A stretch of 64,000 nucleotides of DNA from assembly GCA_964484465.1 (NCBI GenBank), contig CAZAFL010000002.1:62001-126000 (forward strand), given 5' to 3'. Numbering within the stretch: position 1 is the first letter of the stretch; each line of letters starts with the position of its first letter. Below the pieces are notes generated by a model. The model was not told the origin of the DNA, made no database searches, and was given only the letters and a program-made list of their open reading frames with translations. The translations under genes and the position numbers were made by a program. The stretch is from CAZAFL01 sp964484465 (GTDB lineage: Bacteria > Bacteroidota > Ignavibacteria > UBA10030 > SZUA-254). Shown piece by piece: positions 16,898 to 26,156 of the stretch.

Positions 16898-17821
16898 ATG
16901 AGTCTTCTTGTTGTCGGCTCTGTAGCAATCGATGATATTGAAACGCCGTTCGGGAAAGTTCAAAATGCGCTCGGGGGTTCTGCAACATACATTTCAGTAG
17001 CCGCAAGCTATTTTGTTACTCCCGTTCGACTCGTGGGTGTTGTCGGTGGAGATTTTCCAACGGAAGCAATAGACTTCCTTGAGCTTCGGGAGATAGATCT
17101 CGAGGGGTTGCAAATTATCAAAGAAGGCAAGACCTTTCGCTGGGGTGGCAGATATCATTACGATTTAAACACCCGCGATACTCTTTTTACGGATTTGAAT
17201 GTGTTTGAACATTTCAAACCCGTAATTCCCGAATCTTACCGGAAAACAACCTATGTCTGTCTCGGTAATATCGACCCGGTGTTGCAGCGTAATGTGCTTG
17301 AACAGATAGATAAACCGCGTCTGGTCATCGGAGACACGATGAATTTCTGGATCAAGGGAAAAAATGCGGAATTAAAAAAGACCTTGAAATTGATTGACGT
17401 CATTGTCGTCAACGACTCTGAAGCGCGCCAGCTCACCGAGGAACCGAATCTCATCAAAGCGGCGAAAAAGATTATCGGCATGGGTCCTAAAGTTGTCATT
17501 GTCAAGAAAGGAGAACACGGAGCACTTCTCGTTACCGAGCGGACGATTTTCTTTGCACCCGCTTATCCGCTCGAAATAATTAACGACCCGACCGGTGCCG
17601 GTGATGCATTTGCCGGAGGATTTATCGGATGGATTGCAAAAACAGACGACCTCTCTGAAGAGAATTTAAAACGGGCGGTAATTTACGGCAGTGCGCTCGC
17701 TTCGTTTTGCGTTGAGGAGTTCAGTATCGAACGGCTGAAGGATTTGAGTTATCTTGAGATTCAGGACCGCTTCCGGGAGTTCAGAGAACTTTCAAAGTTT
17801 GATGAAGAAGTTACGGTGTGA
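16898..17821 (+). CDS. PfkB-family carbohydrate or nucleoside kinase
   Basis: An ATP-dependent kinase of the ribokinase fold, about 307 residues. The N-terminal Gly-rich substrate motif is present (VQNALGGSATYISVAAS), as is the C-terminal PfkB signature NDPTGAGDAFAGGFIGW with the catalytic Asp. The start is ATG 16898 (MSLLVVGSVAID); a TTG nine bases upstream is less likely. It stands 9 nt before mtnA, the methylthioribose-1-phosphate isomerase gene, so a role in phosphorylating a ribose derivative in purine-nucleoside or methylthioadenosine salvage is a reasonable inference. Classical MtnK kinases belong to a different family, so the substrate stays open. Confidence 0.87.
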   Translation: MSLLVVGSVAIDDIETPFGKVQNALGGSATYISVAASYFVTPVRLVGVVGGDFPTEAIDFLELREIDLEGLQIIKEGKTFRWGGRYHYDLNTRDTLFTDLNVFEHFKPVIPESYRKTTYVCLGNIDPVLQRNVLEQIDKPRLVIGDTMNFWIKGKNAELKKTLKLIDVIVVNDSEARQLTEEPNLIKAAKKIIGMGPKVVIVKKGEHGALLVTERTIFFAPAYPLEIINDPTGAGDAFAGGFIGWIAKTDDLSEENLKRAVIYGSALASFCVEEFSIERLKDLSYLEIQDRFREFRELSKFDEEVTV

Positions 17822-17830
17822 TGATGTGTT

Positions 17831-18859
17831 ATGAAGTCGATTGAATGGTGCGGTAATTCTGTCCGCTTTATTGACCAGACCAGACTCCCACTCGAAGAAA
17901 TTTTCATCCAGACCGACGATTACAACGTTGTAGCGGAAGCAATCCGGACGCTCAGGATTCGGGGTGCACCGTTGATCGGTGTTGCTGCCGCGTATGGAGT
18001 TGCCCTTGCTGCACTGAAACATTCTGTTACAGATGCCCAGTTGTTTCGACAACATGTTCTGAGGGCAATTGATGAACTTGCCTCGACCAGGCCGACAGCG
18101 GTCAATCTGTTCTGGTCGCTCCAAAGGATGAAACGGGTTGTTGATACACCGCCTTCATTTGAGGAGGTTCAGAAAGCTGTGGTCGATGAGGCAAAAAGAA
18201 TTCATCATGAAGATGAAGAAATGTGCCGCCGCATCGGACTGGCAGGCGCGGCTGTCGTGCCGCAACATGCAACCATTCTGACACACTGCAATACAGGTGC
18301 GCTTGCAACCGGCGGAGATGGGACAGCGCAAAGTGTTATTACAACAGCTCACCGGCAGGGGAAATCCATCAAGGTATTCGCCGACGAAACTCGTCCCCTT
18401 CTGCAGGGAGCGCGGTTGACGACGTGGGAATTGCAGAAGGCTGGAATAGACGTGACGTTAATTACTGACAGCATGGGTCCTGTTCTTATGAGTCATAAGA
18501 AAATCGACCTGGTCATTGTCGGTGCCGACCGGATTGCAGCAAATGGTGATGTTGCAAATAAGATTGGAACGTACAACCTTGCTGTAAATGCGCGTTACCA
18601 TCACGTCCCCTTTTATGTCGCAGCTCCAGGTTCTACAGTCGACATTACAACGGCCGACGGTACCCGCATACCCATCGAACAACGGAACCCAAAGGAAGTG
18701 ACTGAAGGATTCGGAAGACGAATTACTCCGGAGGGAATCAACGTTTATTCTCCGGCGTTCGATGTGACGCCCGCGGAGCTCATTACTGCGATTATCACGG
18801 AACAAGGAGTACATGTTCCGCCGTTTGTATTTAAGAAGGCATCATCGTTACAGAATTGA
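17831..18859 (+). CDS. mtnA: S-methyl-5-thioribose-1-phosphate isomerase
   Basis: Converts methylthioribose 1-phosphate to methylthioribulose 1-phosphate in methionine salvage; close relatives act on ribose 1-phosphates. The 342-residue protein has the aIF2B/MtnA-family motifs: IRTLRIRGAPLIGVAAAYG near residue 40, ILTHCNTGALATGGDGTA around residue 150 with the catalytic Cys, VFADETRPLLQGARLTTWE, and VIVGADRIAANGDVANKIGT with the catalytic Asp. The last two regions (AAPGSTVDITTADGTRIPIE) also fit. It follows the PfkB kinase by 9 nt and precedes recO by 10 nt. Confidence 0.95.
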   Translation: MKSIEWCGNSVRFIDQTRLPLEEIFIQTDDYNVVAEAIRTLRIRGAPLIGVAAAYGVALAALKHSVTDAQLFRQHVLRAIDELASTRPTAVNLFWSLQRMKRVVDTPPSFEEVQKAVVDEAKRIHHEDEEMCRRIGLAGAAVVPQHATILTHCNTGALATGGDGTAQSVITTAHRQGKSIKVFADETRPLLQGARLTTWELQKAGIDVTLITDSMGPVLMSHKKIDLVIVGADRIAANGDVANKIGTYNLAVNARYHHVPFYVAAPGSTVDITTADGTRIPIEQRNPKEVTEGFGRRITPEGINVYSPAFDVTPAELITAIITEQGVHVPPFVFKKASSLQN

Positions 18860-18869
18860 GATATTTTGT

Positions 18870-19658
18870 ATGAATGAGATTGTTACAACCGATGCAATAG
18901 TGTTGAAGTCGATGAAATACAGGGAAACAAGCAGGATTGTGAATTTCTATACACGGCAATTCGGAAAAATAAGCGGGATCGTGAAAGGTGCACGGTCGCC
19001 GAAATCAAAATTCGGTGCATCACTCGAACCAATGTCCTTGTGCTCACTGGTGTTTTACAAAAAAGAAGGACGTGACCTGCACACTGTTTCTCAATGCGAT
19101 ACCCTGAAATTTTTCCCCCATCTTGCAGCTGATATTGAAAAGATGTCGGTCGGCGTCTCGATAATCGAGCTTATCAACATCGTCGCTCACGAGGAGGAAG
19201 AAAATATACCCTTATTTGAACTGGCGGTAAATATGCTTACGACACTCAACGATGCAACTAAAAACCCATTGAATTTGTTATACGCATTTGAGGTCAGGAT
19301 AGCGCGTGTGATGGGTTTCCAGCCGCTCTTCGATAAATGTATTTCCTGTCGGACCGCAGTTTTTTTTGTAGAAGGCCGCGAGAAAAGCGTTGAATACCAT
19401 CTTGACAAAGGCGGGCCGTTGTGTCATAAGTGTACATCAGTTGCAGGGCATAAGACTAAATTAACCCCGCGGGTTTTCAGAATTTTAGAGCGATTAACCT
19501 CGAGCACGGATCTCGTCAGTATTGTCAATATCGAAGTTGACGACCGGTCTCGAAGTGAAATAGAGACATTTCTCCGGTCGTTCCTGAATTATCATGTGTC
19601 GGGAATGCGGCCGCTAAAATCTGAAAAAGTGTTTTCTAAAATCATGGCTGCATCTTAA
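18870..19658 (+). CDS. recO: DNA repair protein RecO
   Basis: RecO anneals single strands and loads RecA with RecF/RecR in recombinational repair. The 262-residue protein has an N-terminal OB-fold (TDAIVLKSMKYRETSRIVNF, GKISGIVKGARSPKSKFG) and the helical domain with a Cys4 zinc site (CISC near residue 152 and CHKC near 182). The start is ATG 18870, ten bases after the mtnA stop; the frame is open a further 19 codons into mtnA but those residues do not belong to the domain. Confidence 0.9.
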   Translation: MNEIVTTDAIVLKSMKYRETSRIVNFYTRQFGKISGIVKGARSPKSKFGASLEPMSLCSLVFYKKEGRDLHTVSQCDTLKFFPHLAADIEKMSVGVSIIELINIVAHEEEENIPLFELAVNMLTTLNDATKNPLNLLYAFEVRIARVMGFQPLFDKCISCRTAVFFVEGREKSVEYHLDKGGPLCHKCTSVAGHKTKLTPRVFRILERLTSSTDLVSIVNIEVDDRSRSEIETFLRSFLNYHVSGMRPLKSEKVFSKIMAAS

Positions 19659-19812
19659 GAAAAATTAACTTTGTGTTGATTCATTTTGGTGAAACAAATT
19701 TTTGTAAGGAAAGTATACTACAGAGTAAGAAAAGTATGTTGGTATAACGCACAGAATATATGAGTATTAAATCAAACAAGAATTCATGTTAATAACAAGG
19801 GAATAACAAACT

Positions 19813-21342
19813 ATGTCGAAAAAATCTGTTTTTGCTGCAATCTTTTTGATTTTTGTTGGAATTATTTTTGGGGTTGTGCTTGTCTCGAGTTATCGCGGAG
19901 GCGTCGAGCCCGCGTTTGCCGGAGATCCCCAGGTCAAGCTCGGCGCGCCGACCCCGATTAAAAATCCAAGCTTCGATGCAAAAGGTTTAAATAAAGCGTT
20001 TGTTGAAGTAAGCAAAGCTGTAACTCCGACTGTCGTCAGCATCACTGTTACGACGAAGGCAAAAGGGAAGCAGGACGGCGGCGTCGATGAATTTTTCCAT
20101 TTCTTTGGCCCCGATTTTAAATTCAAGGAACCAGAACCACAACAGGGTTCAGGTTCAGGCGTCATAATCAGTCCGGAAGGATATATCATGACGAATAACC
20201 ATGTCGTCGATGATGCCGACGAGCACGGCGTTGAGGTCGTCCTTTCAGATAAACGCAGAATGAATGCAAGGATTATCGGTACCGACCCGACGACCGATTT
20301 GGCAATCATCAAAGTAGACGGTTCAGGTTTGCCAACCGCGGCATTTGGAAATTCGGACGAAGTGGAAGTCGGTGAGTGGGTAGTGGCAATCGGCAACCCG
20401 CTGGGTTTGCAGTCAACCGTCACTGCAGGAATTATCAGCGCTATGGGGCGTGATATCGGAATCATCAGCGACAGATACCGGATTGAAAATTTTATCCAAA
20501 CAGATGCTGCAATCAATCCCGGCAACAGCGGTGGTCCACTTGTAAACCTGAATGGTGAGGTCATAGGCATTAACTCTGCTATTGCTACTACGAATGCGCG
20601 TTATCAGGGTTATGGTTTTGCTATCCCGATTAATCTCGCACGTAGTGTTGCCGAAGACCTCATCAAAGAAGGAAAAGTTCGCAGAGGTTATATCGGTGTA
20701 AGCATCGGGCCGATTGATGAGACGACAGCAAAAGCATTGGGCTTAGGTAAAGCGCGCGGGGTGATTGTTCAAAGTACGGAGCCTGACGGCGCAGCTGAAG
20801 CGGGCGGCATTAAAGAAAGTGATGTGATTCTTACTGTGGACGGGAAAGAGGTGAATTCGCCGAATGAACTCCAAAGCTATATTGCGCGGAAACATCCCGG
20901 TGAACAAGTCAGATTAAGCGTATACCGCGAGGGGAAAACAACTGAAAAAACACTCACGCTTCGCTCCCGCAAGAAGGAAGCACTCACTGCTAAGAACGAT
21001 GATACTGATAATGAAGACCGCGACATAGACCATGAATCCGGTGGCAAGTCTGTGACGCTCGACAAACTTGGACTAAGCATAAAACCGTTGACGACTGACG
21101 ATAAAAAACAGTTGAAAGTCGATAACGGAGTAGTTGTCAGTGACGTTAAACGGTTTGGTGAAGCATTCAACCGGGCGATAGCGGAAGGGGATGTGATCGT
21201 TGAAGCCGACAAGAAAGAGATCTATTCACCCAAGGACTTGAAGTCGATAATTGATAAGCATAAATCCGGTGATGCAATTCTGATGCGTGTAAAAAAATCA
21301 ACAGGTCAGACTGCCTTTGTGGCGGTGCAGATTCCGGATTGA
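19813..21342 (+). CDS. Periplasmic serine protease Do (HtrA/DegP family)
   Basis: This envelope quality-control protease/chaperone of 509 residues has an N-terminal membrane-spanning signal (SVFAAIFLIFVGIIFGVVLV). The trypsin-like domain holds the catalytic triad: His in MTNNHVVDDAD, Asp in GTDPTTDLAIIKV and Ser in AAINPGNSGGPLVN. Two PDZ domains follow, at about 290-380 (GYIGVSIGPID) and 410-505 (LGLSIKPLT). The linker is highly charged. It has a 154-nt upstream region without an obvious strong promoter, and a terminator downstream, so it seems to be expressed alone. Confidence 0.95.
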   Translation: MSKKSVFAAIFLIFVGIIFGVVLVSSYRGGVEPAFAGDPQVKLGAPTPIKNPSFDAKGLNKAFVEVSKAVTPTVVSITVTTKAKGKQDGGVDEFFHFFGPDFKFKEPEPQQGSGSGVIISPEGYIMTNNHVVDDADEHGVEVVLSDKRRMNARIIGTDPTTDLAIIKVDGSGLPTAAFGNSDEVEVGEWVVAIGNPLGLQSTVTAGIISAMGRDIGIISDRYRIENFIQTDAAINPGNSGGPLVNLNGEVIGINSAIATTNARYQGYGFAIPINLARSVAEDLIKEGKVRRGYIGVSIGPIDETTAKALGLGKARGVIVQSTEPDGAAEAGGIKESDVILTVDGKEVNSPNELQSYIARKHPGEQVRLSVYREGKTTEKTLTLRSRKKEALTAKNDDTDNEDRDIDHESGGKSVTLDKLGLSIKPLTTDDKKQLKVDNGVVVSDVKRFGEAFNRAIAEGDVIVEADKKEIYSPKDLKSIIDKHKSGDAILMRVKKSTGQTAFVAVQIPD

Positions 21343-21362
21343 AGCTCCATCAAAAGTATTTG

Positions 21363-21400
21363 AAAGCCCTGCCTTTTCCTTTGAGAGACGGGGCTTTTTT
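21363..21400 (+). terminator. Rho-independent terminator after the DegP-like gene
   Basis: AAAGCCC (21363-21369) pairs with GGGCTTT (21391-21397), followed by a T-run. The loop is long (21 nt). Confidence 0.7.
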
Positions 21401-21412
21401 GTTCCTATTTAA

Positions 21413-21441
21413 TTGCTTCTTTCACCAAGAATGCCTATATT
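21413..21441 (+). promoter_or_regulatory. Promoter of atpDC
   Basis: TTGCTT (21413-21418), 17 nt, TATATT (21436-21441), 59 nt before the atpD start. Confidence 0.6.
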
Positions 21442-21500
21442 AGCACCGTATTTGAGGTTTTAGGCATTTCAGATTCAAATCCATCATTAAAAGGGGTTAC

Positions 21501-22907
21501 ATGAACGAAGGTAAAATTATCCAGGTAATAGGACCAGTAGTCGATCTTGATTTTTCAGGCGGCAAGCTTCCGGCAATTCTTAATGCAGTGAAAATCCCGC
21601 GCAAGAATATTGAAGGAATTCAGGAGGACCTGATTTGTGAAGTCCAGCAGCACCTTGGCGAGGAGCAGGTTCGCACGGTTGCTATGGATTCAACTGACGG
21701 ATTAGTGAGAGGAATGAAGGCGTACGACACAGGTAATCCAATTCTGGTGCCTGTCGGTCCTTCTACACTGGGTCGTCTTATCAATGTCATAGGGCAAGGA
21801 ATAGACAGTCTGCCCCCGATTAAGAGTGACAAGCAATACTCGATTCATCGGTCTGCTCCTGATTTCGATACACTTAGTACACAAAAAGAAATGTTTGAAA
21901 CCGGAATTAAGGTAATCGATTTGCTCGAACCTTATTCAAAAGGGGGAAAGACAGGGTTATTTGGCGGTGCCGGTGTCGGCAAAACAGTTGTTATCATGGA
22001 ATTGATTCATAATATTGCACTCCATCACGGAGGGTATTCGGTGTTCGGCGGCGTCGGAGAACGTACCCGTGAAGGAAACGATCTATGGCTCGAAATGAAA
22101 GAATCCGGCGTTCTCGATAAGACTGCGCTGGTCTTCGGGCAAATGAACGAGCCGCCAGGAGCCCGCCAGCGCGTCGGATTAACGGCACTGACGATGGCGG
22201 AATATTTCCGAGATGAAGAAGGAAAAGACGTCTTGTTGTTCATCGACAACATTTTCCGGTTTGTCCAGGCAGGCTCAGAAGTATCAGCTTTGTTGGGCAG
22301 AATGCCCTCAGCCGTCGGCTACCAGCCGACACTCGGTACCGAGATGGGCGAATTACAGGAACGGATTACATCAACGAAGAAAGGCTCAATCACATCAGTG
22401 CAGGCAATTTATGTGCCTGCAGATGACCTTACCGACCCTGCACCGGCAACGACCTTCAGCCATCTTGATGCAACAACAGTATTGAGCCGTCAAATTTCCG
22501 AGCTGGGGATTTACCCCGCCGTCGACCCGCTTGATTCGACTTCGCGTATTCTTGAGCCGGGAATCGTCGGCAATGAGCATTACAATACTGCAAGGCGCGT
22601 CAAAGAAATTCTTCAGACGTATAAAGACCTACAGGATATTATCAATATCCTCGGAATGGATGAGCTCTCGGATGATGACAAACTCACAGTCGGACGAGCG
22701 CGAAAAATTCAAAAGTTTCTGTCACAGCCCTTTTTTGTTGCCGAACAGTTTACCGGAATCCCGGGCAAGTATGTAAAATTGGCTGACACTATTAGAAGCT
22801 TCAAGGGAATCATCGAAGGCGAGTACGACCATATCCCTGAAAATTATTTTTACATGGTGGGTACTATCGATGACGTTCTTGAACGGCACAAAAAAGCAGC
22901 AGCATAA
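21501..22907 (+). CDS. atpD: ATP synthase F1 subunit beta
   Basis: The catalytic subunit of F1, on the cytoplasmic face of the membrane. The P-loop GGAGVGKTVVIMELI lies near residue 153, the GERTREGNDLW region near 187, the Walker B-like LLFIDNIFRF near 245 and the family signature PAVDPLDSTSR near 340. At 468 residues it is full length. It is followed by atpC after 3 nt, and no other F-ATPase genes occur nearby. A split atpDC operon is known in Chlorobi, Bacteroidota and some other lineages. Confidence 0.98.
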   Translation: MNEGKIIQVIGPVVDLDFSGGKLPAILNAVKIPRKNIEGIQEDLICEVQQHLGEEQVRTVAMDSTDGLVRGMKAYDTGNPILVPVGPSTLGRLINVIGQGIDSLPPIKSDKQYSIHRSAPDFDTLSTQKEMFETGIKVIDLLEPYSKGGKTGLFGGAGVGKTVVIMELIHNIALHHGGYSVFGGVGERTREGNDLWLEMKESGVLDKTALVFGQMNEPPGARQRVGLTALTMAEYFRDEEGKDVLLFIDNIFRFVQAGSEVSALLGRMPSAVGYQPTLGTEMGELQERITSTKKGSITSVQAIYVPADDLTDPAPATTFSHLDATTVLSRQISELGIYPAVDPLDSTSRILEPGIVGNEHYNTARRVKEILQTYKDLQDIINILGMDELSDDDKLTVGRARKIQKFLSQPFFVAEQFTGIPGKYVKLADTIRSFKGIIEGEYDHIPENYFYMVGTIDDVLERHKKAAA

Positions 22908-22910
22908 CTC

Positions 22911-23321
22911 ATGGCGGAAAAATCGTTTAAGTTAGAGATAGTCACACCACAGAAAGCTGTGTTTAACGGTGAGGTGACGAGCTTCAGCGCACCTGGAATC
23001 ACCGGCGGATTTCAGGTTCTTTACAACCACGCTCCGTTGTTATCGGCAATAACTACCGGGAAGAGCAAATTTCAGGATACTCAAGGAAAAGTTACTAACG
23101 TCGCAACCAGCGGAGGGTTTGTTGAGGTGAAGGCAAACCATGTCGTCATGCTTGCAGAAACTGCTGAGTTGTCGGGTGATATCGATATTGCCCGTGCTCA
23201 GGAGGCAAAAGCACGAGCGCAGAAGCGGCTTCAGGAAAAAAATGCTGAGATTGATTTTGAAAGAGCAAGGGCGGCGCTGGCAAGGGCAATAAACCGATTG
23301 CGCATTGCGCAAAAAGGATAA
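22911..23321 (+). CDS. atpC: ATP synthase F1 subunit epsilon
   Basis: The 136-residue central-stalk subunit couples rotation and can inhibit ATP hydrolysis. The N-terminal beta-barrel (FKLEIVTPQKAVFNGEVTSF, then GGFQVLYNHAPLLSAI) and the C-terminal two-helix domain (ARAQEAKARAQKRLQEKN) are both present. It starts 3 nt after atpD and ends 21 nt before a strong terminator. Confidence 0.96.
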   Translation: MAEKSFKLEIVTPQKAVFNGEVTSFSAPGITGGFQVLYNHAPLLSAITTGKSKFQDTQGKVTNVATSGGFVEVKANHVVMLAETAELSGDIDIARAQEAKARAQKRLQEKNAEIDFERARAALARAINRLRIAQKG

Positions 23322-23342
23322 ACACATTTCTCAACCAATGAG

Positions 23343-23377
23343 ACCCGTATCAATTGCAAAATTGATACGGGTTTTTC
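23343..23377 (+). terminator. Rho-independent terminator of atpDC
   Basis: A perfect 13-bp stem (ACCCGTATCAATT, 23343-23355, with its complement 23360-23372), GCAA loop, then five T. Confidence 0.93.
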
Positions 23378-23400
23378 ATTCCAAACCGTTCAAGTTCCCG

Positions 23401-23429
23401 TTGACATTGAACATGATAAACAGTATATT
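23401..23429 (+). promoter_or_regulatory. Promoter of the alr-manC-rlpA-rpiB unit
   Basis: TTGACA (23401-23406), 17 nt, TATATT (23424-23429), close to the sigma-70 consensus; 47 nt before alr. Confidence 0.8.
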
Positions 23430-23475
23430 TTCAACACTTATTGTTGAACCATCGGCAGGTTAACGATTGGGATGA

Positions 23476-24588
23476 ATGAGACTTACTCGAGCTGAAGTAG
23501 ACCGACAAGCCCTGAAATTCAATTTTGACGGCATCAGAAAAAGAATAGGACCGAACGTCAAAATGATGGGAGTTGTCAAAGCGAATGCATACGGCCACGG
23601 AATGATAGAAGTTGCTCGGGCTCTTGTCGATTTCGGTATCGATCATCTTGGGGCAGGTTTTCTCGAGGAAGGTATACTGTTACGGGAAAAAGGGATTCGC
23701 GTGCCCGTCCTCGTTCTCGGCGGTGTCCTCGGAGATCAGGTCAGACAATTTCTGGAACATGACCTGGAAATTACGATTTCTTCCGTTGAAATTGCTGAAC
23801 GGGTAGAGAGAGAAATTCAAGCGACAGGCGGGAAGAAGGCGAAGGTTCACCTGAAAATTGATACCGGTATGGAGCGGATTGGCGTTCATGCTGAAAATGC
23901 TTCCCATTTTGTAGAAACAGTCTGCCGACTAAAAAACCTTGAAGTGATCGGTATCTATAGTCATTTCGCCACAGCTGATGAAAAGGATAAGTCGTTTGCC
24001 TGTACACAGCTGGAACGGTTTCAGAACCTGCTCGATGCTCTTCACAAATTGGGGATCGAGATTCCTCTTCGACATATCGCAAATAGCGGGGCGGTTTTGG
24101 ATTTACCGGAATCGTATTACTCCATGGTGCGTCCCGGAATAATGATGTACGGGTATTATCCATCACCGGGCACGTCGGAAAGTATTCCGCTCCGTCCCGT
24201 ATTGTCACTTAAATCAAAAATTGTCTTCATCAAAGAAGTCCCGCCGGGTCGCGGGATAAGCTATGGCAGAAAATATACGACTTCGAAAAAGACTAAGATT
24301 GCAACTGTCCCGATCGGTTATGGTGATGGGTACAGCCGGCGATTGACGAACAATACTGAAGTGCTCATTCGGGGAAAGAGGTATCCGGTTGTCGGAGTTA
24401 TTTGTATGGATCAACTTATGGTTGATGTAGGCCTGGATGCTGAAGTGCACGTGGGTGATGACGTTGTTCTTATCGGCAGGGAGAATGATGCAAACATATC
24501 CGCCTGGGAAATAGCGAACAAATTGGGAACAATACCGTATGAAGTGCTGACCGGCATTGCCGGTAGAGTCCCTCGCGTTGTCCTATAA
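23476..24588 (+). CDS. alr: Alanine racemase
   Basis: A PLP enzyme that makes D-alanine for peptidoglycan. The PLP lysine lies in MGVVKANAYGHGM near residue 37. The barrel continues through LKIDTGMERIGVH and RHIANSGAVLDLP, and the second catalytic residue, Tyr, lies in GRGISYGRKYTT; then VPIGYGDGYSRRLTN and VGVICMDQLMVDVG follow. Length 370 is standard. No fused MurF domain is present, unlike some Bacteroidota. The start is ATG 23476. Confidence 0.96.
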   Translation: MRLTRAEVDRQALKFNFDGIRKRIGPNVKMMGVVKANAYGHGMIEVARALVDFGIDHLGAGFLEEGILLREKGIRVPVLVLGGVLGDQVRQFLEHDLEITISSVEIAERVEREIQATGGKKAKVHLKIDTGMERIGVHAENASHFVETVCRLKNLEVIGIYSHFATADEKDKSFACTQLERFQNLLDALHKLGIEIPLRHIANSGAVLDLPESYYSMVRPGIMMYGYYPSPGTSESIPLRPVLSLKSKIVFIKEVPPGRGISYGRKYTTSKKTKIATVPIGYGDGYSRRLTNNTEVLIRGKRYPVVGVICMDQLMVDVGLDAEVHVGDDVVLIGRENDANISAWEIANKLGTIPYEVLTGIAGRVPRVVL

Positions 24589-24606
24589 TGAAGAAAAAAA
24601 AACTAC

Positions 24607-25695
24607 ATGCCTAATGTTTATGCGGTAATCATGGCTGGCGGAGTCGGTTCAAGATTCTGGCCGAGAAGTCGGGAAAAATCTCCGAAGCAGCTGCTCGAAA
24701 TAGTCGATAAAGGGACGATGATTCAGAACACGGTCAAACGAGTCATCAACCTGGTTGATGCAAAAAACATAATCATCGTAACGAACAAGCTTCAGAAATC
24801 GGCTGTCGTTAAACAGCTTCCCCAAATTCCCGCGGAGAACATTATCGTCGAACCAATAGGGAGAAATACTGCGCCCTGTATCGGGCTCGCATCGTTATTT
24901 GTACGGCGCATGGACCCGGAAGCAGTGATGGTTGTGTTGCCCGCCGACCATGTCCTCCAGGATGAAGAGGAGTTTCGTCGCGTTCTGAGTCTTGCGATCT
25001 GGGTTGCTTACGAATCCGGAAAACTTATCACGGTCGGAATTCATCCGACAAGGCCCGAAACAGGATACGGGTATATTCAGTTCATAGATGAAGACGATGG
25101 GAAAAACCCGTATTTATCACGGGGGGTATACCGGGTCAAAACATTTGCTGAAAAGCCCAACGCCGTTACCGCGGAGAAATTTATCCGGAGTGGAGATTTT
25201 TTATGGAATAGCGGGATGTTCATCTGGCGGGTTGACGCCATACTAAGAGAAATTGAGAAACTCCTCCCCGAACTTTTCGGCGAACTTAGAAAAATTGAAA
25301 ACACAATCGGAAGTCCAAAATATGACAATGTTGTCGAGACTGCGTACAGAATGATTCGCGGTATTTCTATTGACTATGGGGTGATGGAAAAAACCAGTGA
25401 GGTTTTTGTCCTCAAAGGAAATTTTGGATGGAGTGATGTGGGCTCCTGGGATGAAGTGTACAGAATCTCCGGTAAAGACGTCCATGGAAATATGGTCACA
25501 GGGAAAACGTTTCTTCATAACACAAAGAACTCCATGGTGTATGCGGGAGACAAGTTTGTTGCGACAATCGGCGTGGAGGACCTGATTATTATCGCGAGCG
25601 ATAACGCAGTGCTTGTATGTAAACAGGGACAATCGCAGGAGGTCAAAGAAGTTGTCGACTACTTACGCCGTAAGCAAATGGGAGATTTCCTCTGA
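24607..25695 (+). CDS. manC: Mannose-1-phosphate guanylyltransferase
   Basis: Makes GDP-mannose for polysaccharides and glycans. The nucleotidyltransferase motif AVIMAGGVGSRFWPRSREK is at the N-terminus. The family motifs EPIGRNTAPCIGLAS (near 85), VVLPADHVL, FAEKPNAVTAEKF, FLWNSGMFIWRVD and GNFGWSDVGSWDE follow. At 362 residues it is the short form lacking the phosphomannose isomerase domain. Its TGA stop overlaps the ATG of rlpA by one base, implying translational coupling. Confidence 0.95.
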   Translation: MPNVYAVIMAGGVGSRFWPRSREKSPKQLLEIVDKGTMIQNTVKRVINLVDAKNIIIVTNKLQKSAVVKQLPQIPAENIIVEPIGRNTAPCIGLASLFVRRMDPEAVMVVLPADHVLQDEEEFRRVLSLAIWVAYESGKLITVGIHPTRPETGYGYIQFIDEDDGKNPYLSRGVYRVKTFAEKPNAVTAEKFIRSGDFLWNSGMFIWRVDAILREIEKLLPELFGELRKIENTIGSPKYDNVVETAYRMIRGISIDYGVMEKTSEVFVLKGNFGWSDVGSWDEVYRISGKDVHGNMVTGKTFLHNTKNSMVYAGDKFVATIGVEDLIIIASDNAVLVCKQGQSQEVKEVVDYLRRKQMGDFL

Positions 25696-26138
25696 TGCGA
25701 CGCTGCAAAACGGTGATTGTATTGCTAATGATAGCTCCATTTTATACCGGGTGTATTTCAACTCCCCGGTTTACTGCTGCAAAAGAACAGCATGAAGAGG
25801 TAACGGGAACAGATGGTGCGGTTGAAGAAGGGTTTGCGTCATATTATGCCGAAGAGTTCAACGGAAGGAAGACGTCGAACGGCGAAATTTATGATATGAT
25901 GAAATTTACTGCTGCACACAGAACCTTGCCTTTCAATACGAAAGTCAAAGTCACAAATCTCCAGACCGGAAAGTCCATTGTCGTGAGAATCAATGACAGA
26001 GGTCCGTTTAAAGAAGATCGTATCATTGATTTATCGCTCGCTGCCGCAAAAACACTTGAGGTCGTCGGCCATGGAACTGCGAAAGTCCGTCTTGAGGTAT
26101 TGGAAACGGGTGACAATGCAACTGTTAAAAAACCCTGA
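25695..26138 (+). CDS. rlpA: RlpA-like septal lytic transglycosylase lipoprotein
   Basis: A 147-residue envelope lipoprotein with a signal and lipobox (MIAPFYTGC). The double-psi beta-barrel domain fills the rest: EGFASYYAEEFNGRKTSNGE, then FTAAHRTLPFNTKVKVTN and VVRINDRGPF with the conserved Asp. RlpA proteins cleave or bind glycan strands lacking stem peptides. The SPOR domain found in many RlpA proteins is absent. It overlaps the manC stop by one base. Confidence 0.9.
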   Translation: MRRCKTVIVLLMIAPFYTGCISTPRFTAAKEQHEEVTGTDGAVEEGFASYYAEEFNGRKTSNGEIYDMMKFTAAHRTLPFNTKVKVTNLQTGKSIVVRINDRGPFKEDRIIDLSLAAAKTLEVVGHGTAKVRLEVLETGDNATVKKP

Positions 26139-26156
26139 ACTATTTCCGACAGCAGC

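Noticed and set aside
19890..20570. 226-codon minus-strand frame inside the DegP-like gene
   Set aside because: Shadow of a strongly conserved protease gene; product rich in Pro/Ser/Thr with no recognisable domain.
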